Assembly: GCA_044463125.1 (NCBI GenBank)
Contig: JBIQMS010000002.1
Span: 148,912 to 212,911 of the forward strand
DNA from: CAYMZZ01 sp044463125
GTDB lineage: Bacteria > Bacteroidota > Bacteroidia > Chitinophagales > Chitinophagaceae
DNA length: 64,000 nt
Reading direction: 5' to 3'
The notes beneath the pieces were generated by a model. That model ran no database searches. It was not told the origin of the DNA and was given only the letters and a program-made list of their open reading frames with translations. The first letter of the stretch is position 1. The number at the start of each line of letters is the position of its first letter. Shown piece by piece: positions 7,719-16,048 of this stretch. A program made the translations under genes and the position numbers.

Positions 7719-8136
7719 GAGTTTAGGGTTTAGAGTTTAAGGTTTAAAGTTGTAAGTAGTAAGTAGGGAGTAGGGAGTGGGAAGTAGGATGATAGGATAG
7801 TAGGATAATAGGATAGTAGAATAGTGGGATAATAGGGAGATGTTTGAATAGAATGTGGAGATCGGCGAGTGGATTGAGAAAAAAAATCAGCGAAAATCTG
7901 CGTCAAAAATCTGCGAAAATCTGCGGGAAATGCTTCCGGGTTCGCAGCTTCTTCAAAATGCAAGAGAGTTTTCCCGCAGATTTTCGCAGATTTTTCCGCA
8001 GATGAACGCAGATAAATGACTACTGTAAAAGGTGTAAGATTTTTTAGGAACTGACAACAACAACAACAAAACCTTAAACCTTAAACTCTCAACCCTAAAC
8101 AAATCAACAAATCAACGAATAAACAAATTTTCAAAA
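7719..8136. repeat. Repeat-filled spacer between cysD and cysN
   Basis: No gene. Order: TTTAGGG/GGTTTAA units (7723-7750), AGTAGGGAGT units (about 7755-7788), an 8-bp period block of ATAGTAGG-type units (about 7789-7840), CTGCG copy B (7885-8013) plus its outer module to 8051, TTAAACC/CCCTAAA units (about 8070-8100) and TCAACAAA-type units (8100-8130) running almost to the cysN ATG. Left and right telomere-like blocks are complementary, enclosing the fold-back copy. It splits two genes whose products form one enzyme. Confidence 0.85.
7885..8013. repeat. CTGCG fold-back element, copy B
   Basis: Arms of four ATC(T/A)GCG units each around a 41-nt spacer containing TTCGCAGCTTCTTCAAAATG. The first unit is ATCAGCG. 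The outer module ACTACTGTAAAAGGTGT and TTTTTTAGGAAC follow on the right. Confidence 0.85.
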
Positions 8137-9378
8137 ATGGACTTGCTTCGCTTCATAACCGCCGGCAGCGTAGATGATGGAAAAAGTACCCTCATCGGGC
8201 GTTTGCTTTACGATAGTAAAAATATATTGGTCGATCAACTGGAGGCTTTGGAAAAGCAAACCCGTAATAAGGCCGCCGGTCCCATCGACCTGGCCTTGCT
8301 GACGGATGGATTGCGCGCAGAACGCGAGCAGGGCATCACTATCGACGTGGCCTATCGCTATTTCTCTACCCCCAAACGAAAGTTTATCATCGCCGATGCG
8401 CCAGGTCATGTGCAGTACACACGCAATATGATCACCGGCGCTTCCAATGCCAGCCTGATCATTATCCTGGTTGATGCCCGCCAGGGTGTGGTAGAGCAAA
8501 CCCGTCGCCACAGCATTATCGCTTCCCTGCTGCGCATACCGCATGTAGTGGTGGCCATCAATAAAATGGATTTGGTGGATTATGCGCAGGATGTTTACAA
8601 CAACATCGTGATCGATTATGCCGAAGTGGCCCGTCAATTGGGGTTGAAGAATGTGACCTATATCCCCATCAGCGCCCTCAATGGCGATAATATCGTGGAT
8701 CGGTCCGAAAAGCTGAACTGGTTTGAAGGTACACCCCTGCTCGAATTTCTGGAACAGGTGCCGGTGGATAGCCAGATCAACCTGGAGGAACCCCGCTTCC
8801 AGGTGCAGTTTGTAATTCGTCCCCAAACCGATGACCTGCACGATTACCGCGGCTATGCCGGTAAGGTAATCAGTGGCGTGTATCGTGTTGGCGACAAAGT
8901 AAAAATCTGGCCGGCTGGCATTGAAACCGAGATCAGCTCGCTGGAACTGGGTGGTGAAGCGGTGGAAGAAGTGTTCGCGCCCCAGTCGGTCGTGATGCAA
9001 TTGAAAGACGATATTGATATCAGCCGTGGCGACAGCATTGTTCCCGCCGACAGGGAACCTGTGGTTACCAATGAAGTGGAGGCGCTGGTTTGCTGGCTCG
9101 ACGAGAAACCACTGATTCCGGGTAATAAGTATCTGCTGCAGCACAATAGCCGACAGATTCGCGCCATTGTAAAGCAAATCGAGTATAAGCTCGACGTGAA
9201 CAGCTTGCTGCAACAGCCCGTGGAAGGACAGGTGAAGCTGAATGAGGTGGTGAAAGCCACAATCAAAATCGCTCAGCCGCTCGTTTATGATCCCTTCCAA
9301 AAACTCCAGGCCAATGGCAGCGCTATCCTGATTGATGAAACCAGCAACAGCACCGTGGGAGCGGTGTTGCTACAATAA
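8137..9378 (+). CDS. cysN: Sulfate adenylyltransferase subunit 1 (CysN), GTPase
   Basis: Regulatory GTPase of ATP sulfurylase, EF-Tu-like. The 413-aa protein shows G1 GSVDDGKSTLIGRLL at the N-terminus, REQGITIDVAYR, G3 DAPGHVQYTRNM and G4 NKMDLVDY, then the beta-barrel domains. It ends near residue 413, so it lacks the C-terminal APS kinase (CysC) domain found in CysNC fusions. cobA begins 7 nt after the stop, so cysN and cobA are one transcript. Its own promoter, if any, must be within the repeat spacer upstream. Confidence 0.96.
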   Translation: MDLLRFITAGSVDDGKSTLIGRLLYDSKNILVDQLEALEKQTRNKAAGPIDLALLTDGLRAEREQGITIDVAYRYFSTPKRKFIIADAPGHVQYTRNMITGASNASLIIILVDARQGVVEQTRRHSIIASLLRIPHVVVAINKMDLVDYAQDVYNNIVIDYAEVARQLGLKNVTYIPISALNGDNIVDRSEKLNWFEGTPLLEFLEQVPVDSQINLEEPRFQVQFVIRPQTDDLHDYRGYAGKVISGVYRVGDKVKIWPAGIETEISSLELGGEAVEEVFAPQSVVMQLKDDIDISRGDSIVPADREPVVTNEVEALVCWLDEKPLIPGNKYLLQHNSRQIRAIVKQIEYKLDVNSLLQQPVEGQVKLNEVVKATIKIAQPLVYDPFQKLQANGSAILIDETSNSTVGAVLLQ

Positions 9379-9385
9379 ACGCAAT

Positions 9386-10192
9386 ATGGTAACACCTATC
9401 CAACTCATCAGCGGCCGCGTAACCCTGGCAGGAGCAGGCCCGGGTGATCCTGAACTGATCACCTTGAAACTGCAACGCCGGCTGGCGGAAGCGGAAGTCA
9501 TCCTGACCGACAGGCTTGTCAATCGCGCCATACTCACGGAGTTTGCTTCACCCACGGCGGAAATTATCGTAACGGGAAAAAAAGGCTATAGCCGGCAAAG
9601 TATGCCGCAGGCCGATATATCTACCCTTATGGTGGAATACGCGCGTGCCGGCAGGAAAGTACTCCGTTTAAAGGGCGGAGACGTATCCGTATTCAGCAAT
9701 ATTCTCGATGAGCTGGAAGCGTTGGTAGCGAACCATATTCCCTTCGATATTGTTCCCGGCATCACTGCGGCTTCAGCCGCTTCGGCATATACGGGCATTC
9801 CACTCACGGCAAGAGGCATATCGCAGGGAATCCAGTTCCTGAGCTATCATGCTGGTAATTTTTATTCTACCGAAAAATGGAAGGCGCTGGCCAATACCAG
9901 CGATACCCTGGTATTTTATATGTCGGCACAGAAAGTAACACAACTGGCAGAGCTGCTGCTGCGCTTTACCCGTCAACCCGAAAGACCGGTGGCAGTGATT
10001 GAACAGGCCAGTACGCCCCAACAAAAAATCTTCGAAAGCACAGTTCAACAATGTGCCATCGACTTTGCGGGGAAAGAGTTTGCTTCCCCTTCGCTGGTCA
10101 TCATCGGCGATGTGGTGCCGCTTCATCGAAGCTTTGCATGGTACCGGCCACATGCCACCGAGGCCAGTGCTTTTTATGAACTGGCTCGATAG
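9386..10192 (+). CDS. cobA: Uroporphyrinogen-III C-methyltransferase
   Basis: Makes precorrin-2 from uroporphyrinogen III with two SAM molecules, the first step towards siroheme for sulfite reductase. The 268-aa protein has GAGPGDPELITLK, the VILTDRLV segment, LKGGDVSVFS, the GITAASAASAYTGIPLT loop, and GDVV near the C-terminus, all standard for the CobA/CysG-A family. ATG 9386 is chosen because the longer frame would overlap cysN. The other siroheme activity is fused to the permease encoded at 14018. Confidence 0.93.
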   Translation: MVTPIQLISGRVTLAGAGPGDPELITLKLQRRLAEAEVILTDRLVNRAILTEFASPTAEIIVTGKKGYSRQSMPQADISTLMVEYARAGRKVLRLKGGDVSVFSNILDELEALVANHIPFDIVPGITAASAASAYTGIPLTARGISQGIQFLSYHAGNFYSTEKWKALANTSDTLVFYMSAQKVTQLAELLLRFTRQPERPVAVIEQASTPQQKIFESTVQQCAIDFAGKEFASPSLVIIGDVVPLHRSFAWYRPHATEASAFYELAR

Positions 10193-10272
10193 AGGGCCTT
10201 GTCAAAACCTTAATCATTCAAACTAATATTCCCCTACTGAAAATTCAGGGCTGAAACAGAAAAAAGGATCGT

Positions 10273-11994
10273 ATGCTGGAAGAGGCGCGTTTTAAATTAT
10301 TACAGGATTTTCTGAACCAATCCTCCCGCGAGGAGCTGATCTGGATCAATGGATACCTCTCCGGATTGGTCTCCGGCGGTAGTTCCGTAGACCCACAGTT
10401 GTCGTTGGCAGCAGCACCTGCACAGCCAAAGAAAAAGTTTACCCTGGCCTATGGCACCGAAACGGGTAATGCCAAGAGCCTTGCCACGCAACTGGCGGCG
10501 CTGGCCAAGCAAAAAGGCCACCTGGTAAAGCTCGTGGGCCTGGATCAATACCGCTTCAGCGACCTTTCGAAAGAAACCTGCCTGGTGATCGTGATCAGCA
10601 CACAGGGCGAAGGAGAACCACCCCTGCCCGCCAAAAAGTTTTACGACTATATACATAGCGAATCCCTGCAACTGCCCCACCTGCACTATGCCGTGTTGGG
10701 GTTGGGCGATACATCCTATCCACAGTTTTGCAAAACAGCGGAAGATGTGGAGGCAAGATTCAGCAGCTTTGGCGCCAGGTCGATGCTGCCCCTGAAGAAA
10801 TGCGATGTGGACTATGAAGCTGAGGCCAAAGCCTGGTTTGAAGAGCTCATGAATAGCTGGACAGCAGTAACTTCCAATACATCGGTGTCATTGGCAACAA
10901 CTACTGCAAAGCCCGTAGCCAAAGCGGCTGGTAAGAAGTATTATGAAGCGAAGATCCTGGCCAATATCAACCTCAACGACAGGGATTCCAACAAAGAGAC
11001 TTATCATATAGAGCTGGGTACCGAAGAACCGATAGCCTATGAGCCAGGAGATACGGTGGGCATAGTACCGCATAACCGGAAATCGGTTGTTGAAAGGATC
11101 ATCAGAATAACGGGCATCGATCCGGAGAAAGAGTTGACGACCGCTAAACATTCGGGCACGGTTCGGGAGCTGTTGAGCAAGCACCTTAATATTTGCTACC
11201 TGCTCACTTCTACCCTGAAAAAATATGCCGCCATCATCGGTCAGGATCTTCCCGATACAAGGATGGACCTGGTGGATCTTTTGCGCATCTATCCCGTGAA
11301 AGATGCGGACCAGTTTGCGGAAGTGATGGGTATATTGATGCCCATCGCGCCCCGGCTTTACAGCATCGCTTCTTCACCGGAGGCGCATGGCGAAACGGAA
11401 GTGCATATCACTGTTGCGCGGGATCGCTTCCTGGCGCAGGATGAGCAGCGTTATGGTTTGTGTAGTGAATTCCTGGGGGAACTGCCCATTGGATCCACTA
11501 TCAGTTTTTATGTGCATAAAGACAAGCATTTCAAATTGCCGGCTGCGGAGAAAGATGTGATCATGATTGGTCCCGGTACGGGTGTGGCACCCTTCCGTGC
11601 TTTCCTGGCTCATCGCGATGCCACAGGTGCAGACGGAAGAAACTGGTTCTTCTTCGGCGAGCAACATTTTGTGAGCGATTTTCTATACCAGACCGAAATA
11701 CAAAATTTTCTCGCCACCGGTGTGCTGCATAAACTTGACCTCGCCTTTAGTCGCGACCAGCCCGAAAAAATTTATGTGCAACACCGCATGCGGGAAAAGG
11801 CGGATGAACTTTACGACTGGATCAAAGCTGGAGCATCTGTTTTCATCAGCGGCACAAAGGACCCGATGAGTCGCGATGTGGAAGCCTGCCTGCTGGAAAT
11901 TTTTCAACAGAAAGGCAGTATGCAGGAAAAAGAAGCCGCCGCGTACCTGGAGCAGATGAAGAAGGAGGGGAGGTATGCGAAGGATGTGTATTGA
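10273..11994 (+). CDS. cysJ: NADPH-sulfite reductase flavoprotein (CysJ)
   Basis: Diflavin reductase passing electrons from NADPH via FAD and FMN to CysI. In order over 573 aa: a 50-residue N-terminal segment; a flavodoxin domain (LAYGTETGNAKSLATQL, STQGEGEPPLPAKKF, LGLGDTSYPQFC); a connecting/FAD domain (RLYSIASSPEAHGETEVH); and an NADPH domain (GPGTGVAPFRAFLAHR, FISGTKDPMSRDVE, with a terminal aromatic in KDVY). The length matches the family. A 12-bp palindrome CTGAAAATTCAG lies about 30 nt upstream. The stop is followed almost at once by an ACGTNNN array. Confidence 0.94.
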   Translation: MLEEARFKLLQDFLNQSSREELIWINGYLSGLVSGGSSVDPQLSLAAAPAQPKKKFTLAYGTETGNAKSLATQLAALAKQKGHLVKLVGLDQYRFSDLSKETCLVIVISTQGEGEPPLPAKKFYDYIHSESLQLPHLHYAVLGLGDTSYPQFCKTAEDVEARFSSFGARSMLPLKKCDVDYEAEAKAWFEELMNSWTAVTSNTSVSLATTTAKPVAKAAGKKYYEAKILANINLNDRDSNKETYHIELGTEEPIAYEPGDTVGIVPHNRKSVVERIIRITGIDPEKELTTAKHSGTVRELLSKHLNICYLLTSTLKKYAAIIGQDLPDTRMDLVDLLRIYPVKDADQFAEVMGILMPIAPRLYSIASSPEAHGETEVHITVARDRFLAQDEQRYGLCSEFLGELPIGSTISFYVHKDKHFKLPAAEKDVIMIGPGTGVAPFRAFLAHRDATGADGRNWFFFGEQHFVSDFLYQTEIQNFLATGVLHKLDLAFSRDQPEKIYVQHRMREKADELYDWIKAGASVFISGTKDPMSRDVEACLLEIFQQKGSMQEKEAAAYLEQMKKEGRYAKDVY

Positions 11995-12344
11995 GTTATA
12001 CGTTTTACGTAATACGTATTACGTTTTGGGTTTAATGTTTAGGGTTTAAGGTTTAAGGTTTTGCGGGAATTATTTTTTGGCCAAAGAAGATCTGCGAAAA
12101 TCTGCGTTTCAAATCTGCGAAAATCTGCGGGAAATGCTTTCGGATTCGCAGCATCTTCAAAGTGCAAGTGAGATTTCCCGCAGATTTTCGCAGATTAGTT
12201 CCGCAGATGCACGCAGATAAAAGTCTACGGAAAAAGTATCAATTTTCATTATGATCTGGCAAAGTAGTATACTAATCTCTAAACCTTAAACTTTAAACCC
12301 TAAACAGTTCAACAATTCAACAAATCAACGATTCAACAACAACA
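11995..12344. repeat. Repeat-filled spacer between cysJ and cysI
   Basis: No gene in 350 bp. ACGTNNN array (12000-12025), GGTTTAR block (about 12028-12062), CTGCG copy C (12089-12218) with outer module to about 12250, TTAAACC block (about 12280-12306), and a TCAACAAA / TTCAACAA block (12308-12344) that ends on the cysI ATG. Telomere-like blocks again flank the fold-back copy in inverted orientation, between the two subunits of one enzyme. Confidence 0.85.
12089..12218. repeat. CTGCG fold-back element, copy C
   Basis: Spacer of 41 nt, close in sequence to that of copy B (shared TTCGCAGC and TCTTCAAA). The outer module AGTCTACGGAAAAAGTATC is more diverged than in copies A and B. Confidence 0.85.
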
Positions 12345-14015
12345 ATGTCGGATAAACAAAAATCTCCGCTCTCTCCTGTTGAAAGGATAAAGACCAGCAG
12401 CCGCGGCTTGCGGGGTACTTTGCAGGAGAGCTTGCAGGATGCGCATACAGGTGCTTTGCGCGATGATGATCAGAACCTGCTGAAATTTCATGGCATGTAC
12501 CAGCAGGATGATCGCGACCGGCGTGAAGAGCGCAGCGCCAAAAAGCTCGAATGGTTATATTCCTTCATGATCCGTCTGCGCCTGCCCGGCGGTTTTCTGC
12601 GGCCCGATCAGTGGGTTGGCCTGCACCATATTGCCGGTGAGCATAGCACGGGAACCATCAAGGTCACCACCCGGCAAACCGTGCAATTGCATGGGATCCT
12701 GAAATCGCATATCAAGCCCACCATTCAATCATTCAATACGATTGCACTGGATAGTATATCCGCTTGTGGCGATGTGAACAGAAATGTTACCTGCAGCGCG
12801 CATCCGGCAGAGTCGCCGCTGCATGCCGAAGTGCATGCTTATGCCGATCAAATCAGTCGCATGGCTTTGCCCAAAACAAGGTCATACTATGAAATTTGGC
12901 TCGATGAAGAGAAGCTGGCGGAGCATAGCGAAGAAGATCCGCTTTACCAGGATCGCTACCTGCCGCGCAAATTCAAGATCGGCATCGCCATTCCCCCCAA
13001 TAACGATATTGATGTGCTCACCAATGATGTGGGGCTTATCGCCATCATCGAAAACGGTGAACTGCAGGGATTCAATATCGCTGCGGGTGGCGGACTGGGT
13101 GCCACACATGGCAATGAGGCCACCTATGCGCGACTGGCTACCGTTCTGGGTTATGTGAAAAAAGGGGAGGATACGCTCAAAGCTGTGTATGAGATCATCA
13201 CCCTGCAGCGCGATTTTGGCAACCGGTCTGATCGCAAGCTTTCGAGGCTCAAATATACTTTCGACCGGATGGGACAGGAGGCTTTTGTAAAAGAACTCGA
13301 GAAGCGTTGTGGCTTTGCGCTGGAACCCGCAAGGGCTTATGCGTTTACCAGCCGGAAAGACCATTATGGCTGGAAGCAAAACCATCAGGGTCTTTGGTAT
13401 TACACTTTGTTTATCGAGAATGGCCGCGTGCTCGATGAACCGAATTTGCCTATGAAGACCGCCCTGCTCGAGATCGCCAAAACCGGCAAAGCCAATTTCC
13501 GCTTCACGGGTAATCAGAACCTGATACTGGCTGATATTGCAGACGACAATAAGCCGGAAATAGAGGCATTGATCCACCAGTTCGGGCTGGATAAGCATAC
13601 CGATACAGCCAGCGCTTTGCGAAAGAATGCGATCGCCTGTGTGTCGTTTAATACCTGCCCCCTGGCCCTGGCCGAGGCACAGCGTTACCTGCCCACACTG
13701 ATCAGCCGGATTGAACCCCTGTTGGAAAAACATGGACTGCTGGAAGAAGAAATTACTCTGCGCATGACCGGTTGCCCCAATGGATGTGGCCGATCACCAG
13801 CCGCGGAGATTGGATTTATCGGTACGGCTTATGGAGAATATAATTTGCATATCGGAGGGGATAGGGTAGGTGAAAGACTGAACCGAAAATATCGTGATCA
13901 GTTGGAAGAAGCAGCCATACTGGAAGAGTTGGATAAACTTTTTGGGCTTTATGCCGAGGGTCGGCTTCCCGCCGAAAGTTTTGGCGATTTTGTCATCCGC
14001 GAAAAACTGGTGTAA
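12345..14015 (+). CDS. cysI: Sulfite reductase hemoprotein subunit (CysI)
   Basis: Reduces sulfite to sulfide using coupled siroheme and [4Fe-4S]. The 556-aa protein has the two cluster motifs C-x5-C (CVSFNTCPLALAEAQ) and C-x3-C (GCPNGCGRSPAAEIG), the paired ferredoxin-like and sulfite reductase domains, and sulfite-binding basic residues around TRQTVQLHG and ACGDVNRNV. The partner flavoprotein precedes it across a 350-bp repeat spacer, and the siroheme enzyme/permease fusion begins 2 nt after the stop. Confidence 0.95.
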   Translation: MSDKQKSPLSPVERIKTSSRGLRGTLQESLQDAHTGALRDDDQNLLKFHGMYQQDDRDRREERSAKKLEWLYSFMIRLRLPGGFLRPDQWVGLHHIAGEHSTGTIKVTTRQTVQLHGILKSHIKPTIQSFNTIALDSISACGDVNRNVTCSAHPAESPLHAEVHAYADQISRMALPKTRSYYEIWLDEEKLAEHSEEDPLYQDRYLPRKFKIGIAIPPNNDIDVLTNDVGLIAIIENGELQGFNIAAGGGLGATHGNEATYARLATVLGYVKKGEDTLKAVYEIITLQRDFGNRSDRKLSRLKYTFDRMGQEAFVKELEKRCGFALEPARAYAFTSRKDHYGWKQNHQGLWYYTLFIENGRVLDEPNLPMKTALLEIAKTGKANFRFTGNQNLILADIADDNKPEIEALIHQFGLDKHTDTASALRKNAIACVSFNTCPLALAEAQRYLPTLISRIEPLLEKHGLLEEEITLRMTGCPNGCGRSPAAEIGFIGTAYGEYNLHIGGDRVGERLNRKYRDQLEEAAILEELDKLFGLYAEGRLPAESFGDFVIREKLV

Positions 14016-14017
14016 GT

Positions 14018-15532
14018 ATGGAGGTAAACAAGCCCGATATTCTCCTCAGCAGCGGCGAAAAGCAGAAGCCAAAGAATCCGCTTTACCCGGTTTTTCTGAA
14101 ACTGGATAAGCTGGATACGCTATTGATTGGCGCCGGCAATGTGGGTTTGGAAAAACTGAATTCCCTCCTGGCCAATGCCCCGGATGCCCGTATCAGTATT
14201 GTTGCGCCCAATATCAAAGAGGAGGTTCGGGAGCTATTGCGGTCCCATCCCTCCTGTGTTTTGCATGAACGAAATTTTGAACCTTCGGATCTGGAAGGAA
14301 AGGATATTGTGGTGATGGCTACCGATGATCCGGGGCTGCATGAGCAGGTGCGTGTGATGGCCAGGGAGAAAGGTATCCTGGTGAATGTGGCCGATACGCC
14401 CGCGCTTTGCGATTTCTATCTCGGCAGCATTGTGCAAAAGGGTAACCTGAAGATCGCCATTTCTACCAATGGTAAATCGCCCACCATGGCCAAGCGTGTA
14501 CGCGAAGTATTGCAGGATGCTGTTCCCGAGGAAATAGACCAGGCCATTGAACAATTGCAGCAGGTACGCAGCCAGCTCAACGGCGATTTTGCCTACAAAG
14601 TGAAAAAGCTGAACGCCATTACCAAAGTGATGGCGGAGAAAGGCAACGGTGGGAACGAAATCCGGTGGCGCAGGGTCGCCACCTATTCGCTGCTAGTATT
14701 CGGTTTGATGCTGGTAGGTCATTTTATTTTTTCCTATCTGCCTTTCCGGCAAATGGCCAATGATGCTGCAGATTGGTACCAAACCCTGGACCCTAATTTT
14801 CCGCTCATGCTGCTCGCGGGTTTTCTGGCGCAGATGGTGGATGGCGCCCTCGGCATGGGCTATGGGGTTACCAGCGCCACCATACTTTTATCGGCCGGTG
14901 TAAACCCCGCCGCCATCAGCGGGAGCATTCATACCGCCGAAATGTTTGCCAGTGGCGCTTCGGGCTATAGTCACTATAAATTTGGAAATGTCAACAAAAA
15001 ATTATTCAAAGCACTTTTGATACCCGGTGTCGTGGGCGCCATCCTGGGTGCTATCTTGTTAACCAAGCTAGGGCAATCGCATATCGATTATCTGCGTCCC
15101 GCCCTGGCTACCTACACTCTTTTTCTGGGTATCCGTATTCTGGTCCTCGCTTTCCGTAAAAGACAGCAGCAGAAGAAATTTAAGAAATATGGTTTGCTGG
15201 CCGGTGCGGGTGGTTTTCTCGATTCCTTCGGTGGTGGCGGCTGGGGACCGATTGTGACCACCACACTCATTACAAAAGGACGCAGTCCCAAATACGTAAT
15301 TGGTTCGGTGAGCCTTACAGAATTCTTTGTGACCCTCGCCAGTGCTTTCACCTTCTTCACCCTGTTGGGCGTGAGTCATTGGCAAACCATCCTGGCCCTC
15401 GTAATCGGTGGGTTGGTAGCCGCACCATTCGCCGCCCGCCTCACCGGACGTTTGCCGCGAAAGACATCGTTTATTTTATTGGGAATATTGGTGGTGTTTT
15501 GGAGTGTAAGGATTATTGTGCAGGGCTTTTGA
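14018..15532 (+). CDS. Fusion: siroheme synthase (Met8/CysG-B-like) + TauE/SafE (TSUP) permease
   Basis: A single 504-aa frame with two modules. Residues about 20-215 are a precorrin-2 dehydrogenase/sirohydrochlorin ferrochelatase domain: LIGAGNVGLEKLNSLL (NAD fold), NVADTPALCDFYLGSIV with the expected catalytic Asp, and ISTNGKSPTMAKRVREV. Residues about 220-504 form a TauE/SafE-type membrane protein with eight or so spans, including the signatures MVDGALGMGYGVTSATIL and GGFLDSFGGGGWGP. TSUP proteins move sulfite, sulfate, sulfonates or other anions. With cobA this completes siroheme synthesis, while the permease could take up sulfate or export excess sulfite. No stop or frameshift separates the modules; cotranscription with cysI is implied by the 2-nt gap. 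Confidence 0.9.
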   Translation: MEVNKPDILLSSGEKQKPKNPLYPVFLKLDKLDTLLIGAGNVGLEKLNSLLANAPDARISIVAPNIKEEVRELLRSHPSCVLHERNFEPSDLEGKDIVVMATDDPGLHEQVRVMAREKGILVNVADTPALCDFYLGSIVQKGNLKIAISTNGKSPTMAKRVREVLQDAVPEEIDQAIEQLQQVRSQLNGDFAYKVKKLNAITKVMAEKGNGGNEIRWRRVATYSLLVFGLMLVGHFIFSYLPFRQMANDAADWYQTLDPNFPLMLLAGFLAQMVDGALGMGYGVTSATILLSAGVNPAAISGSIHTAEMFASGASGYSHYKFGNVNKKLFKALLIPGVVGAILGAILLTKLGQSHIDYLRPALATYTLFLGIRILVLAFRKRQQQKKFKKYGLLAGAGGFLDSFGGGGWGPIVTTTLITKGRSPKYVIGSVSLTEFFVTLASAFTFFTLLGVSHWQTILALVIGGLVAAPFAARLTGRLPRKTSFILLGILVVFWSVRIIVQGF

Positions 15533-15585
15533 GCGTGAATCGTGAATCGTGAGGCGTGAGATGTATTATGAAAATTGCGCTTCAT

Positions 15586-15660
15586 AATCTGCGCTAATCT
15601 GCGAAAAAATCTGCGGTCATCTGCGGGAAATCTCTTCTGAATTTGAAGCTGTTGGCAATG
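15586..15660. repeat. CTGCG element, half copy D
   Basis: Only the left arm (four ATCTGCG units) and part of the spacer (TTTGAAGCTGTTGGCAA) are present. Where the right arm should be, the sequence passes into an unrelated CGCAAAGA-type inverted repeat. Confidence 0.75.
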
Positions 15661-15683
15661 CTGTCAGTTTTTACCGCAAAGAC

Positions 15684-15820
15684 CGCAAAGAATTCGCAAC
15701 GATCGCGACGATAGGATTCGTTCACAAGGATGTTTTGACTTATCAAACAATTGGTTTTGCCCATTTCTAAGGCTACATTTCCTGTAGTGCTCCCGTCGCG
15801 ATCTTTGCGAATTCTTTGCG
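15684..15820. repeat. 27-bp inverted repeat of CGCAAAGAATTCGC type
   Basis: Left arm 15684-15710 and right arm 15794-15820 are reverse complements with one mismatch (core CGCAAAGAATTCGCAA, then GATCGCGACG), separated by 83 nt. The core includes an EcoRI-like GAATTC palindrome. Not related in sequence to the CTGCG family. Confidence 0.8.
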
Positions 15821-16012
15821 TCCGTGGTGGTAAAGCATTCAGAGCTTAAAGCAAATCCCACTCAAAAAAGCATTTTCAAAACATTGTATGAAAATATACA
15901 ATTGCCTGTAGCCTAAATAACGAATGTTTAATAGTTTATTCCAGGCAACCCTTATTTACTTAAAATTTACGACCCAAAAACGTACAACGTAAAACGTACA
16001 ACGTATCTATCG

Positions 16013-16020
16013 TATCTTCG
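16013..16020 (+). promoter_or_regulatory. Probable -7 box (TATCTTCG) for metZ
   Basis: One mismatch from TAnnTTTG, 28 nt before the start codon and just after an ACGTNNN array. The identical box occurs before the thiolase gene at 22542. No convincing -33 TTG is seen. Confidence 0.45.
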
Positions 16021-16048
16021 CCCCTCATAAATTAACAACCACTGCCCC

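Larger units (their letters stand above)
15533..16048. repeat. Repeat-filled spacer before metZ
   Basis: No gene in 516 bp. Contents: CGTGAATC/CGTGAGGC units directly on the stop codon (15534-15560); a left half of a CTGCG element (15586-15630); a different inverted repeat (15684-15820); an AT-rich stretch with nothing recognised (about 15840-15970); an ACGTNNN array (15980-16006); and a TATCTTCG promoter box. Confidence 0.8.

Noticed and set aside
7730..7963. Open frame in the cysD/cysN spacer with peptide FPADFRRF
   Set aside because: It is a translation of the CTGCG and telomere-like repeats. The same peptide style appears in frames at 15664-15861, 18802-19068, 22193-22528, 24367-24706, 48792-49013 and 54827-55408, always on repeat sequence.
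10240..10251. CTGAAAATTCAG palindrome before cysJ as a third Rrf2 operator
   Set aside because: It does not share the ATTAGTCYAYCA half-site or the 3-nt centre of the two sites upstream; probably unrelated.
15840..15970. RNA gene or small coding region in the AT-rich part before metZ
   Set aside because: No tRNA-like cloverleaf, conserved stem set or convincing reading frame was found.
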